Origin: Celoporthe dispersa
Lineage: Eukaryota; Ascomycota; Sordariomycetes; Diaporthales; Cryphonectriaceae
NCBI GenBank assembly: GCA_016584495.1
Contig: WAID01000003.1
Coordinates: forward strand, 124,001-188,000
DNA length: 64,000 nucleotides
Direction: 5' to 3'
The notes beneath the pieces were generated by a model. The model was not told the origin of the DNA, searched no databases, and saw only the letters and a program-made list of their open reading frames with translations. Made by a program: the position numbers and the translations under genes. This document shows, piece by piece, positions 1 to 14,703 of the stretch (position 1 is the first letter of the stretch; every line of letters starts with the position of its first letter).

Positions 1-1150
1 TACTAAATTATCAAGTAATTAATTAAGCTTTATAATATAAAACTAAAAGCAAATATCTATAGCAAAGAGTAATAAATAATTCTGATTTTCGATATTATAT
101 CTTAAGGGAATATTATACTAAGTTTAATTATCAAAGCTAGGATTTAATAATTGCTCGAATTAAATAATTATATTTCTAGAAAAGGCTGTAAATAGATATC
201 TCTAATACTATAGCAGAATATGAAAAGTATATTAAGTTTGATTCCAAAATATAGAAAGAAGAGATTATTTCTTTTATATTAAGTCAATTTTTTATAAGAA
301 TTAGTATCAATATTCAATATATAGCTAAGAATAGCAGATTTAGATATTTTGCTAAAGTTTAATATAATCTAATAGGATATATTATTGCAAGATTGCTTAA
401 GAAAGCTATAGCTAAAGCAATATAGAAGTTTATTCTAGAAAAGATTATTCTCACTTTTGGTTGCTTTTTCAAGATTACTATAGATAGAAAGCCTGAAAAT
501 AAAGCTAAAATAGCAAAATCTATTAAAGCTTTAGAGATCCTGCTTATTCAGATCTTTAGCTATAATCTTTATATCTAAGGTTAAATAGAAGCAAGATATC
601 TTTCGATTGCTAATGCATTTGCTAAGCTTGCGGATATACAATTGCAATAATAGAAGCAATATCTGAGAATTGCTCTTTTGCAGAAAAGATATCTATCCGA
701 TAGTTTTATAAATATAGCTCTTTTTATCTAATATTTAGCTAGGAGCCTCTTATTCTAATTAAGATAGAAATTCCAATATAGAGAATCTTTGCTTAATTTG
801 CAAATCAATCGCTTTAAGAAGTATTCGAGATGCATTTTCGCATAATTGCTATTAAGTAGAAAGATATACTATATGCAATTAAAGCTATATAAGCATATTG
901 AAAAAAAATAGCAAAGAAAGCATAGATATATAGCTTAATAAGAAAAGCATAATTCTGCTTGAGAGATTTAATCCTTATTTATAATTATATTAGAAAAATA
1001 AGCTATTTACGCAATGCGAAGATCTTATACAAATAGAAAAGATTATATATTATTGCTTAAATCCTAGATAAGAATGCCTATTATTTTAAAACTATAAATA
1101 GCATCTTATTTAAAAGCATATACTTGATAATTAATATTAAAAAATTCATA
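1..1150 (+). pseudogene. Ty3/gypsy integrase remnant (RIP-degraded, 5' end outside window)
   Basis: Read on the plus strand with stop codons ignored, about 230-860 gives a recognisable retroviral-type integrase core. FGCFFKITID followed by xPEN lies near 455-515, where gypsy elements of ascomycetes have an FGxxxKIxxDxGPEN block. A GQxEAR-like block lies near 575-600, followed by the helical region that precedes the chromodomain-side tail. Stops are almost all TAG/TAA at expected Gln or Trp positions. The element enters from the left edge, so its gag, protease and reverse transcriptase are not visible. It is a different copy from the minus-strand gypsy element further right, because it has the opposite orientation. 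No function can remain. Confidence 0.6.
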
Positions 1151-3487
1151 TAAAATATAAGCAGAATATAGAAGCTAGAAATATCTATACTTTAGAAAGA
1201 AGATATTAAGATTATTATTAGATAATTATTGATTGATAAACTGATATCTCTGCAAGCATTATAGCGCAAAAAATCTGATAATTATATATTGGAAATTTAT
1301 AAAGCTAATCTGAATAATAATATAGTATTCTGAATATCTAATATTATTAAATATAAAAGCATACTTATATAGACAATTCTTAATCCTAATATTATCAATC
1401 TAATTATTAAAGATAATAATAATGCCAATAATAATGATAATTATGCAGATAGCAAGCTTATATAGGCTGCTGAGAAGGAAAAGAGAGAATAAGAGAAAGC
1501 AAACTGCAATAGAATATATATCCCTATTTCTACTAAATCTGTATTCTTTGCTCAGAATTAAGAATAGTCTCTTTTTATCTTTTTTTATATTACAAAAGCA
1601 TATTTTCCTTATCTATTCTCTTTTCGTATATTTTATTAGGAGAAGAGAGATAATAATTTGTCTATTATTATTCTACTATTTATTATAAATAATATAATAT
1701 TCTAACAAATTTTCAAAAACTCAATATAAAATAAGATATTCAGATATAAAGTATTTGAATTATCAAAACTATATAAAAGCAATGCATAAGAAATACTATA
1801 TTAAAATATAATTCGATTAAGATAATTATTTATTATTTTATTTTATTTTCATCTATTATTATCTTTGCACTATTTTCTTACTATACTTTCAAAAAAATTA
1901 TTTAGAGCTAGATTTATAAACAAAGTAGCTATCCAAGTTTTGAGATAAATTCTGCATATCTTATTAATATTGCTAATTATTCTAACTTAAGCTTATATTC
2001 GACTAAAAATCGAATTATTAAATAATAATTTAAGAATTCTCAGCCTTATCTAAGAATAATATAGCTTCGATATTATAAAAATCTTTGGCTTATTAAGTTC
2101 TCTTCTTCTTAGGAGATCTGAAAAGCTTCTAAATATAAGAATCTGCTATCTTTTTTTCTTTTTTCTTTATCTTTCGCTTTAGTATCTAGAATTTTTATAT
2201 GAAATCTAATTTTATTCTTTCTAATCGATTTAAATACAAATTTAGCTAGAAATGCCTAAGCAGATCTAGCCTTTGCTTATAGTATAAACTAATTTGATTC
2301 TCTGATTAAGTAAGAAGAAAAGAATAGCTTTCTCGGATATAAAGCATTCTAATTATTCTTAAAAAGGCAGAGATTGGAAGAAATGCTATCTATTTATTCA
2401 ATATTGCTATAAGAAATACTATTATATCTTAGAAACTGATACTAGCTCTTTATAATCTAATATATTTTATTATCAATACTCAAATCCAAAATTGTATTGA
2501 ATATTTAATATAGATCTAATTGATCGAATAAATTGCAATGCTATAGCAAGGAAATAAGAGAAAATATTAACAAATATTTAAATCTAAATAGAAACGAATA
2601 AATAAAACTCTTACTTATATATACTAATTATTAATATATAGAATATTTTAAATATAATTATACTTTATTTTAGTATAATAGATGCAATTATTATATTTGC
2701 TATTAAAGAAATTGAATAAAGAAATATATTCGAGAAAAAGCTAGTTTATATTAAGCTAAATATTATTGATTAATATAAAAGCTAAGGCATATTAATAAAT
2801 ATAATAATTGCAGAGAATAAGATTGCGATAATTGTATAATTAGATAAGAAGATATTATAGCTAATTAGCTTAGACAAAGATATACTCGAGATATTCTCTA
2901 AATAGCTTTATATTAGCTTTGCATATTAAGATAGATTATAAGATAATCTCTTAAATTGCTTTCAATTAAAAGAATTCCTAGATATAAATAAAGCTAGTAA
3001 TCAGATTATTCTAGAGAGAAAAATTGCTATAGATAATCCAAAAGCAATAAATTATATTCAGTTTGCTATAAATAGTAGAGAAAATAGTCTTATTTACAAA
3101 AAAATATTAGTTATAAGTAATAAGAAAGCAAATATTGATATTAGAAAAATAAATAGAAATAATAAATTAATTCCAATTGCTTCTATCTTATTATTATATT
3201 GGATTAATTTGCAAAGAAAAAATAGTATTAATAATAATTTGAGATATATTAATTTATATTTTAAGCCTAAGTAGAGAAAAAGAAGAAGAAATTTATAAGA
3301 AAGAATAGGAATGGAAAAGAAAAAGAAGTAAAATAGTTGAATAAGAATAAATAAAGAGATAGAATTATGCTAGATTAAGGAAGAGAAAGAAGATATTATT
3401 GCATTTTCCTAATCATAATTCTTGCCTGATTTACTTAATAATCTTAGCTTAGCTAAGAATTTAGCTTGCTGCTAATTGATAAGAATG
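1151..3487. other. AT-rich repeat sequence, no element boundary resolved
   Basis: Degenerate sequence between the integrase remnant and the first copy of the 317 bp-LTR family. It probably holds the 3' part of the left-edge gypsy element and at least one more degraded element, but no LTR pair, target duplication or family motif was recognised. The junction at 3,487/3,488 is sharp: to its right the sequence matches 17,216 onward. To its left the LTR that should precede it is missing. Confidence 0.5.
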
Positions 3488-3922
3488 GAAAAGAATTACT
3501 AGCTTCGATCGCAATAAGAAAAACTTCTAAGCTAGCTAAATCAATTTTGGAAATTAGTATAATCTCTTCTTTCTCCTATCTCTCAATAATAATTCTTAGA
3601 GATAGCTATTCTATTAATTCACGCTCTTTATTTTGATTCTATAATCTTAATAGCATTATAATTATTAAATTGGAATCTTAATCTTCAATCTCTTTACTCT
3701 ATATTGTACTTTCCTTTATCAAATATATACTGCAAGTCTTAATCTTTATTTTCTTTCTCTGCTTTTGCTATAATTAGCTTTCTCTTCTTATAGCTTGAGT
3801 TATAATCTATTCAGATATTACAGCTATAGCTTTTCGAAACTATAAATCAATTAAAGCTATTATATCTGGAAATCGAAATTAGATAGCTAAAGCTTATTAT
3901 CTATATATTTCTTTTGCCAAAA
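3488..3922 (+). mobile_element. copy A of the 317 bp-LTR family, left part
   Basis: This segment aligns with 17,216-17,645 (start of copy B) with frequent C/T and G/A differences. It is the beginning of the internal region of copy A, just after where its 5' LTR should end; that LTR is absent and other repeat sequence abuts position 3,488. The copy is interrupted at 3,923 by the 11.1 kb gypsy element and resumes at 15,067. The last five bases (3,918-3,922, CAAAA) are the target duplication. Confidence 0.8.
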
Positions 3923-4280
3923 TGTTGGGCGGCTGAAGTATGCGATGCATTGCAGATATATTACGAGGGATGCTCTCTCTTCGAAGAAGAAAGAGAAATA
4001 ATATCTATCCTAGATATATATATAATTGTCAGGAGCTGCGGGAGAATACAAAGTGAATTCACTATAGTTACACTCGATGAATTCACCCAGCATTTGCTAG
4101 TGAATTCACTATGCATTCCATAGTAAATGCACCACGCATTCTCTAGTAAATTCACTATATATTCTATAGTGAATTCATTATATATTCATTAGTAAATTTA
4201 CTATGCGTTTAGTAGTGCATTCACCATATATCCTATAGTGAATGCACTATCAAGTAATAGTAAATGATACGAGTATATTA
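3923..4280 (-). repeat. 3' LTR of the gypsy element (left copy)
   Basis: This 358 bp repeat matches 14,704-15,061 along its whole length; most differences are C/T or G/A. It begins TGTTGGGCGG and ends GTATATTA, where the right copy has GTGCATCA. The second half is a run of short, partly palindromic units built on TGAATTCACTA and its complement, spaced by GCATTC-like segments. It is the downstream LTR because pol is on the minus strand. Confidence 0.88.
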
Positions 4281-5929
4281 ATTGCTAGCTTCTTATAGCT
4301 TTTGTCCGCAAAGGAAATATTTTGATAAAAGGAAATATATTAAGAGATTACTTTTAGCTTTGCTATAAGTATGAGTTGGATAGCTTAAAGGGATTGCCAA
4401 TCTCTTGAGCTTATATTCCTATATAAGACTAGAGTATCTATTCTTCAATCTATATTCCGAGTATTATACAAAAGAAATTATTCTATTATCTATATTATTC
4501 GCAATATTTAATATTGATCAAATACTTTGCATTGATTTATATCTACTATAAGCGCTATAGATTTATAATATAAGAAAGTAAAATACTAAGAGCAAAATTC
4601 TAATTCTATTTTTTTGATTTCCCTATCTGAATTTATAGCTTATGCATTCTCTTTATTTCCTTAAAGCTAATATAGATAAGGCTATAGCTATATTAACTAG
4701 CAGATATTCGATCAAATGCCTTAGAGATAGATTGCTATCTTCATACTCTAGTAGGAAATGAATGCTAATAAGATCTCTTAGTAAAAGCTAGCTAATATAG
4801 ATATATTCAATTAATTATAATAGCTTTTTACTCTGAATTGGTAATTTAAAAAGGAAAATATAGCTAAAAATATATAAGATAAAAGAAATTCAAGATTTTC
4901 AACTAGCATAGATATAATTGATAATTATGCAATAATTAAAGATATACTAATCTTATATCTAATCTCTTGACTATAGCTTATCAAGAGTAAAGTATAATAA
5001 ATTGATAGTGAATTCAATTATAGCGAGAAGGGATCTAAGAATCTGGACTAGTATAGATATAATTAGTAATTATATAGCAATTAGAAATATGCTAATCTTA
5101 TATCTTCCTTTTTGATTATAACTTATTAAGAAAGAGTCTATAGAGAATTATTATTAAATTTATTTATAATAAATGATTTTAGTATCTTTATTAGATATTT
5201 CTAATCTTATTAAGTCTTTTATAAGAGGGATTTGTCCTATATATAGATATTCTTTTCTATTTTATATACTGAAAGCCTAAAAGCTGTAGCAATCTTTTTA
5301 TTTGTAATCCTATCTGCAATAATGCGATAATTATTAGCAGTTAGGAAGAAAAGATTTGATAGAGCTTTTGATATTAAGATATTAATTAATAGCGATTAGC
5401 TAGCATTTGCATTTCCAGATTGCTTCTAAAGTGAGAATTTGCTAGCGGTTGGCTATCTATTTATTAAAGATTTTCTGATAATTAATTTGATTATTATTCT
5501 TAGCTTAGATTCTTTTAATAGATTTGAAATTCTAATTGCATTCTAATATATGGATTACAATGAAATTGATGCTTATGCTTTGGATTATAGCTTTTTTTAT
5601 ATTTATTTTAGCTAATTTATTCTCAAATTTGCAAATCTAATATACAATATCTATTATAAAGATATAGAAGATATTGGATAGATTGCTAGCTATAATAAAA
5701 TAGCTAATACTACTATTTAGAGAATAAGTAAATTAGGAAATGGGATTTCCAATTATAGTAATGGATTTCTTTTATATAATAGGAATATAGCCAAAAAGAG
5801 TTTTATATTGGATATTAGTCTTAGCTATTTGTTTAAAGTATATATTCTCTTTCTGTATATTAGGAGGAATAGTATTTATAGCTATAGAGATTCTTAGGCT
5901 AGAAAATAAGCCCATATTCTGAAATGGGT

Positions 5930-6760
5930 TGGCTAGAGTCCGATTACTAAAAGGCTGCTTGATAGGATTATCAAGGAAGGGATTGGGGAGAGATTGAGAT
6001 TTAATCTTTTCCAGATTGTTGTCCAGATTAGCTCAGCTATGCTTGCAGCTAAGAATGATGAAGTTTCTCGCTATTATAGCCGAGAGGATAAAGGCTAGCT
6101 GAGGCATACTGATCTCTGATTTGCTTATAGTAGCTAGGATAAGATAAATAATCTTTGCTATCTTCTTCTATATAGCAAAAGTATTATAAGGCGCTTAGCA
6201 ATTGTAAGCTATTATAATCTCTACTAAATTAGCAGTATAATAAATTATATTCAGCTTATTGTTTTTAAACTGCAATTGAGCAATCTTTATAATTTTATTA
6301 TCTATATAGATGAATTAGCTCTTGCGGTTATAAGATCGGTTAATAGGTTGGCTTATAGTGTCCTATTGGATATATTGAGAAAAGGAAGAGATGAAAAGAG
6401 CAGGAGCTAGCTTATCTGCATAGAAGGTATTTGCAATAAGTTCGAATACTTATATAGGAGAATCATTATCTGTATTGCTTATTAGTTCTTCTTTATTATT
6501 CTTATCTTTATCCTTCTCTCTTATGAATATATCTGGATTGAGATCTCAGCTTCGATAGATTGAGCTAGCTTAGTCTATTTAGATAAGAATCGGATAATCT
6601 CTAATATATTCCTTAGCTTGCTTAATTATAATAAAGCAGCTAATCAATTAGTAATTCAATTCTGATTATAGAATATAAATATTAAATTTGATTTTTCAGT
6701 TGATAGGATTTGTATAGCTTTTATAAATAATAGCTTCTCAAAAAGCTTTGATATAAGCGA
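5930..6760 (+). pseudogene. unidentified degraded reading frame, antisense inside the gypsy element
   Basis: One plus-strand frame from about 6,050 to 6,650 runs roughly 200 codons with only a handful of stops, mostly TAG or TGA, far fewer than expected at this base composition. The translation has mixed hydrophilic and aliphatic segments, including a stretch near 6,300-6,380 rich in charged residues (RKGRDEKSR). I do not recognise the family. It lies opposite in direction to pol, between the end of pol and the 3' LTR. It may be an extra gene carried by the retroelement, or part of another element inserted into it. Confidence 0.35.
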
Positions 6761-8749
6761 TCTGCTAATAAAGGAAACTGCTTAAATAGTTCTTTATTAT
6801 ATAGGTATTTTTGTAAATCCAATTCTTTTTCCCGAAAAGATAGAAAGCCTAATAATAATTGTTAATCATAAGGCAATTGCATAGTAAAGCCTTATAAATA
6901 TGCTTAATATATTCTATAGTATAGCTATACTTGCACTCTTATCTTATAGAATCTTAGGATATAGGATATAGCATTATATAGAAGTTAGGCATACTATATA
7001 TTATTAATCGTTAATAGATTTTCGCAATATAAAGATAGAAAGGCAGACTTATAGGACAGCTTTATATAGATTTAGTAATAGTCTATATAATCTTTGAGCG
7101 CAAGATATTCAGAATAAAAAGCTGGTAAATAATAATTTTAATAAGAGAATATAGAGTAAGAAATATCGAGAAGAAAAGATTATAATTATAGGAGTATATA
7201 TAATTGGAAGATATAATAATTCGCTAATAGATAATTAATAATAGCAATAGGAAGATATATAGTAAATTTGTAAAAAAAGATACGCATATTATGGGCAAAT
7301 ATAGTAAAAGATAAAAAGCTTAATAAGATTGTGAAATCAGTTTAAGTAATTTCGTAATGAATTTATTATTGCCTAGAAATTAAATATAGTAATATCTTTT
7401 ATAATTGATTTCCTTTATCTGCTATTTGAAACAAAACTTATGGGTTTTCGTTTTTGCGCAGTTTTCTTTATTTGCAGGGCATTGAATTCACTTGCAATTT
7501 ATCTAGCTCAAGCCTTATCGCCGCAAATCATCAATAAGACTCAGCTTTATTTCTAAGGCGCTCTATCAAGCTTATTTTCTTATCGAATTCCTAGATTAGT
7601 CTATTAGCTAATAAAGCATTCTTTGGCATTTATATATTGAATTGGTTTAAATATCTTATCTATTTTATTAAGTATTCAGTTTTTATAAATCTATATTTAT
7701 ATTTCTATTTATAGCAGCTAATAATCCTTTCCAGTTTATAATAATAGTAATCTTCTTAGTATTTATTTATATCCGGATTCTTATCCATTTTCTCCAAATC
7801 CTAATATATTAAGTCTTATTTATAGGAATTGCTTTGCAATAAGCTTATAGCTAATAATTGAATAATAGAAATTATTAGATATATATTTATATATAAGAGT
7901 AATTTAAATTTATATGCTAGATTTCCAATCTTTTTTATTACTTGAAAAGGTTTTATCTATTATTGGGAATACTTTTATAATAGATTATTTAGAAGAAAGT
8001 AATTATTTTCAATTTAGATATATATCCAATTTTAAAGCTGGAAAGAGATTTGTTTATATTATTTATTGTATTACTATTTTGCAATTATCTATATTTTAGC
8101 AATTGCGAATTATACTTCTTTCTGAAAAATATCTCTAATTAGCTCTGATATATTATCTGCTATCTATATATTCGCTATTAAATTAAATCTATATAGAATT
8201 TGATTAGCTAAATATTTAATAGTTTGATAATATGCATTATTCAGATTGAATTGCAATACTAGTATAGCTTTAGTCTACTCAATATCTGGATTTGCTGCAA
8301 GAAAATATCTTATTGCCAATTCGATTATTCAATTTTTAATCTCAGATTGCCTATTGATTTGAAAATACTAAGTAGTAAAATAGGCTAGCTTAATATCTAT
8401 AGCTTTCTATAGTACTTTCCAGAATATTAATAGGAATTTAATATTCCTATCTGAGATAATTTTCTATAGAATTCTCCAATTAGAGAGATATAGCAATTTG
8501 CATATAATTTTTGCTTAATTTTCTATAATATAGATTGCATTCTCTGGGATAATTATAATAGCTTTGGAAAATTTATTAGTAATTATAAAAAAAGCATCTA
8601 AGAAAGATATCTTTATATATACTTATATAATATTTATAGCTAATATTACTGATATTCTGATTATAAAATCTATAATAATTATATAAAAAGGAATTAAAAA
8701 GATTAGAATTGATTGCATTTTATTAAGGAATAGCTGATTATTATTGCTA

Positions 8750-10500
8750 TTTTTCTAGCATATTTAGCAAATAGAAATATATTTATCGATTTTAGCATAA
8801 TAGTATTTGATAATTAAATAATTAGTAAGATTATACTAGATTTGATCTGCTCCAAAATAGTGCTTATTATTATATATATTTGCAATAAATACTATAGCTA
8901 TAGTATTTGAAATGCATAATCGCTATTTGCTATTAAGATTTTGGAAATATAGTAGCTTATCGATATCTTTTGCAAAAAGTAACTTGATTTTATTAATCTA
9001 TTTATCCAATTATTATAAAATTCTTATTTATTCTGAATAATCAGAATATTTTTTCTTAATTTAAGTTTTTATAAATTTGCTTATATATAATTCGGATATA
9101 ATATAGATAAGCTTATTCTTCTAGATTTTGTCTAGCACTTTTTTATTTTTTATAGATTATTGGATAAAGGGTAGTCTGGATATTATATCTATTAGAATAT
9201 TTGATTTGCTTAGAATATAATAAGCTTTTAAGTCGAATTGATTCAAATATTCCGAAGCAAATATAAATTTGAAATTTGCTTTAATTTTATTTATAGTATT
9301 TAAAAAAATAGAATAAATAATATCTATAATAGCTATATAATCTATTAAAATATAAATTAGCTTAGCTTAATTCGATCTAATAATAGTTTATAATTTTCGG
9401 ATTAGCTAGATTAAATAAGCTATTTCCAATTCTATAAGCTAATATTTTTATTCTGCAATATTAATAGTCTTGCTAAAATATAATATAAGTTAGATAGCAA
9501 TTCTTAGTATTAGAGAAATATTATTTTATATATAATCAGATACTAATTGAAAAGCGATTTTTGAAAATCCAATTTCTTTGAAGGTATTTAATTATATAAA
9601 TAGTAATCTATCTAGATTTTGGTAAAAGAATGCATTTTTGGCTTCTAAAGCAGTTTTGAGATCTTTAAAGCTAGCTTGCTTTTCAATAATAAGTTCAAAT
9701 ATCACTTTTGAAGTATATCTCTTTCACTTTTGATCTTTAGATAGATAATTATTATTATATATAATATATAATATCTCTATCTTTCTTTTTGCAATAAATC
9801 TATCTATTAGCTGAATCTTAGAATTAGATAGCAAAACTATTCAATAAAGCTAATGAATTTCTTCAAATATTGCAAAATTATCAGAAACTTAAAATCTTAT
9901 ATAGCTTATAATTATTGCTTTATATTATAAATGCTTAAAGTATCTATTTTGAAATTTAAAAAGTATACTAATAGATATCTAATAAACAATTTGGGTTTAG
10001 ATAAAATAATATATTTGATAATAAATAGATCCAGAATAGATTTCAAATATTAGAAATATTTCTTTATAATGAATAAATAAATAATAATATTATTAATAAA
10101 TGCAATATAGAAATATTTATATAGCTGCAAAAGTTGATTTATAAATTGCTAAATATATAATAGTAAATTCTGGAATTCTATAATTGCAATATTAAGTCTT
10201 TTCTACTCTCAATAATTAATAATTGTAAATTAGTTATAATAAGTAGGATATATTAGGAACTAGTAAAAGAATGATTATACATTTACAATAATAATGAATA
10301 TTTTCTTATGCAATTACTTAATTACTTTTTATTGCAAAAGCAATAGGTAAGTATCTGGAATAGCGATTTGATTTAAAGCTTGAAGATTTATAATTATCTA
10401 TCCTTTCCTAATTAGATTAAATCTCTTCCAGACTACAAAAATAAGCGCTCTAAATAAAGTAGCTCTATTTATTTATTCTGCTTATCTTTTGATATAAAGA
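8750..10500 (-). pseudogene. gypsy pol remnant: reverse transcriptase and integrase
   Basis: On the minus strand, 10,335-10,435 reads as the RT block RKG-III-NLQALNQIAIPD, a close fit to the ascomycete gypsy signature (VVVDxRxLNxxxxPDAYPLPLQ). About 10,085-10,105 gives FINN where the catalytic FxDD is expected; both Asp codons read Asn, as G-to-A changes would produce. About 8,775-8,862 gives HYFGAD followed by a spaced C..C, the HHCC zinc-binding start of the integrase. Stops interrupt every block. Order RT then IN supports Ty3/gypsy rather than copia. Frames were followed by eye; exact ends are not defined. Confidence 0.75.
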
Positions 10501-13500
10501 CTATTTATAATTTCGTTGATAATCTTTTGATTCTCTTTACTGGAATAATATAGTTTTCTGCTAATCTTATAATTCTGCCAACTTTCTACTAAATCAATAT
10601 ATAATTGCTGATCAATAGAAATATCTATAAAAACTATATTCTTAAATATATATAAATATTATTATATTAATTGAATTACTTATTATATAAATTCAGGCAA
10701 TTAGTTATATATATGTATACTAAAATCAATTTTTATCTTATTAATTATATTATCGTATCGAATATTCAATCTATTTGATTCTTTAAACTTTTTGCTATCT
10801 AATAAGTAATCGGATTGCTTAATATTATATATAAACTCTTAATCTATAGTATAAATAGAATATAAAATATTGATTTGAATATTGTTTAACTTCTATACTA
10901 ATAGTATAATGCTATTCTGCTGGAGAAATATATCTATATTTTGCAAATAAAAATAATTAAAAGAGTTTTCCAATTTTATTATATAATTTGCTACAAAAAG
11001 CTAGATAATTTCTATAAATTGTTCTTTTCTCAAAATAATAGAGATATTAGATTAATTTATAGCTAGAATTATTAAAACTTTTTAGGAAATTTAGCTTATA
11101 AAGCAATTCATCCAATCTTCCTAATAGGGCTAGAATAGAAAGATTATATTTTTGGTAACTCTTTTATTACTATAAGAATCAAAATATGCATATTGAATAA
11201 TAGAATAATTCTTTGAGCAATTTTTGCTAGAAAATAAGTAAATCTTATTCTAGCGAAAATATCTATAGATATAATTGCTTTTTAGTAATATCCAAAGCGA
11301 ATAAAGCTTTCGAAATTTAATATATTCATTTAATATAAAATATTGAATTCCTATCCTAGGAGAATACTAATATCAAGCTAATTTAATATTTATGCATTAA
11401 TTCTAGTTTTAAAGATTACTAATTTCCTTTATTTCCATCTATGGAAATATAAATCGAATTTAGCCTAAGTTTGAGCAATTGATAAGCTAATTCTATGCAA
11501 TTTCGCTTTAGTATTCTAATTTACTATTGCATTAGAGAAATTCTTTACTAATTCTATTAAAATTATATATTAATTAGCTTTTATATCGATATATATATTA
11601 ATATTTGGTTCTGATATCTTTGCTTATACTATTGCGCAAGTATAAGTATAGGAATTCTTTTGATATAGAGTAATATTAGGCAATAAGCTTGAATACTCTA
11701 ATTTACTACTATTCTAGGGAGATATCAAAGCAGGTAAAGCATTTGAGCAATTTTATTATAAATTAGCTTATTAATAGTATTTGGCATAATGCGAATAGCA
11801 GAAGGATATACTATAGATTAGATAAATAGTTTCAAATATGCTTATATTCAAATCTATAATAATTAATTCTTTCTAGTTAGCAATCTATATATTTTCTTCA
11901 AATATAAGATTATCCTTTTCTTCTATAGAATTACTCATATAGGAATTTACTTCTTCTTTATAATTCTCCTTTTAATTATCCTTATCTTCCAAATACTTTA
12001 GATTAATTTTATTATCTATTAGATAGTATTTTTATTGCAAAATTTATTCTTTCTTCTCTATATTATAAGCAAATTCTCTATTATCGATATTAAAATTGAT
12101 CTATATAGATAGTAAGAACCTCTTATATGAATTTTTCCTAATAAATCGACGAAAGAGCTAAGGTTTCCTAAGATTAGATCTATTATTTTTGATAAACTTT
12201 TCTTCCATATTATTGATAATTATTTTTCATAAACTAAATATTGGCAAATAATTTTGATCAGATTATTCTCTTTACTATTATCTAGCCTTAATAATCAATC
12301 TCTATTGCTTTAGAATCATTTTATAGAAATCTTATTCCAGAATATAATATGGATTTTTAGATTATTATAAGAGGATTTAAAAATAGGATAATATTCTATA
12401 GCAAGATGGACTTAATCAGTCTTTTAGCTATTAGAATATTATTAATAGTAAATGAATATTGATATTTGGAATTCTAGAAAGCATTGCCTCTAATCGCTTT
12501 ATTATTATTATTATCTCTTATTAAGGCTTAATTATTCTTGCAATTTCCAATAGATACTAGATTTCTTGCTTACTTTTGAGCTTTTTCTTAAAGCTTTTGG
12601 CATTGATTTTATAGCTGGATCGATCAAAAGATTGAGCTACTAATTCCTTATCGATCTGATCTTATATATTACAAACTAAATAGAATCTGGAGTATTTGGC
12701 TAATTTATTGAATCTGCGCATTTGATAAGTAAATTCAAAGATATTTCGATTAATTTAAATATCTTTCTTTAAATATTATTGATTATCTAATAATTCTTCC
12801 ACTATTTTGCAAAACATAGAAAAATCTCAGACTAATTAATATTTCTAATACTTCTAATTATTCTATCTTGCAATAAGTTTCATTTATTTATTATAAAATA
12901 AGATAGAGTAGAATTATATATAAGCTATGCTTGCCAAATATATTAGCAGATTATAATTTAGGTATTATATTTGAGTTTAGCTTCTGCCGATATAAATTTC
13001 ATATTAATTAATAAATGCTTATAAATCTTTCCAGACTATTATTTTGCTATTTATTGAAAAAATAATTAAAAGATTATTATAATTATTCTAGTTTTTATAT
13101 AGCTAGAAACAATTAATTATATTCTCTTTAAATTCTTTATCTATAAAGGATAATAAAATTTATTAAGATTAGGGAAAATATTATAAAGGATTTATTCGCT
13201 TATAGCTGCGCAAAAAATCTTTTCTATTATTTCTATCTAAATTACTAAGTTTAGATAAATCTGGTAATAAATTTCTATCTATAATTAGATTATCTTATAA
13301 ATCTTCAACTTCTAATAGAGAATAATCTATATTTATTGGAGATTTATTGGCGATTTCTTAATTATTTATAGCTTTTATTATATGAAAATAGGCATAAAGC
13401 TTTGCTATTCTTTCTTTGCAAGAATGTATAATATAGATGCCTAATTGCAATCTTTAAGCTTTTGGAGAGTTTGAATTTCCTTAATATATACTAGAGACTA

Positions 13501-14703
13501 AACTTAATCTATAAGCTTATTAGAGCTGAAATAATTATATAAATTCAGTTTATACTGCTTTTTTGTCTGAAAATCTATCTTAATAAACTTTTCGGACTTT
13601 AAGGAGAAGCAGCTATTCTTCGAAAGGTCTATATTTAGTTAAAGACTCTTCAGATTAGACTATTAATAGTCTGAAAATAGCAATTAAATAATTTTCTAAA
13701 CTTTTTTTCTATTAAGGGAAATGCAAAAGTGCTGGATAAGTTTATACTTTCTAAGCTATATATATCAGAATAGCTATTTCCGAAATTATAATCTGAATTT
13801 TATTTATTAGTAAAATAGCTTGCAAGAATTATAATATCTGAAGCTATAGTATTTTCATAAGATAAGATTTCTTATTTGACTCTTAAATTACTAGCAAATT
13901 ATTTGCTTTTAATTTTGGCTAAGAGATAGAGAATAGAAGGATTTTTATTAATATTCTTGCAAATAACTGATTTTAGTTTCTCGATTGCATATTGCAATAG
14001 CAGCTAGAATTATAATTTTCTTTCTATATTGAAGAAGTCTATTATATATTAACAGCATTTATCTTCTATCTTTTGTATTCTCAAAGTCTGCAAAAGATTA
14101 TAATTTGAATCTTCGAAATAGATATTTATAGGAATATTAAAGCTTTTTAAAGCTAATTATTGCTTTTTGAAAATATTTGCTTTAGCTAATTAATCGATTT
14201 TGAATTATATTCGAAAATTATAGATAAAGTCCTGATTACTTTAAGTCTATAAATAGAACTTTTTGAGAAATATCTCTTGCTTTCCTAAGCTCTAATTCTT
14301 TAGACTCGATATCCTAAATATCTTTTTTGCTCAATCTATTGCTTTATTTAAATAATTAATCTAATTAATCGACTATTTGCAAAAAGAATTATATTATTTA
14401 GCTAGGATTTGCTAATTTGTGAAGATATAAGCTATATTAATTATAGCTTAATCTTTATCGATTGCTTACTTAATAATATAGGATTTATAGAAGATAGCTT
14501 TGAATTTGTAAATTTATTAAAGCTTATTAAGTTTAATCTAATTATCTAATAATAGAGAGAAAATCCTATTCCGATTTATAATAATTATTGCTTTAGATAA
14601 TAATATAGTCTTTATCTATATTAATTTCAATATAAATTAAAACAAAATAAATAATAATAAGGTATTTCTCATACTGCAAGATATGTATATTGTAGCTATT
14701 ATT

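Noticed and set aside
1422..1688. 88-codon open frame in the AT-rich block
   Set aside because: Composition-driven (Leu/Ile/Lys/Arg from AT-rich codons), no family features, inside RIP-mutated repeat.
3923..4280. CRISPR-like array from the repeated units in the LTR
   Set aside because: Eukaryotic setting, units are palindromic and diverged with no unique spacers, and the whole block is repeated as an LTR.
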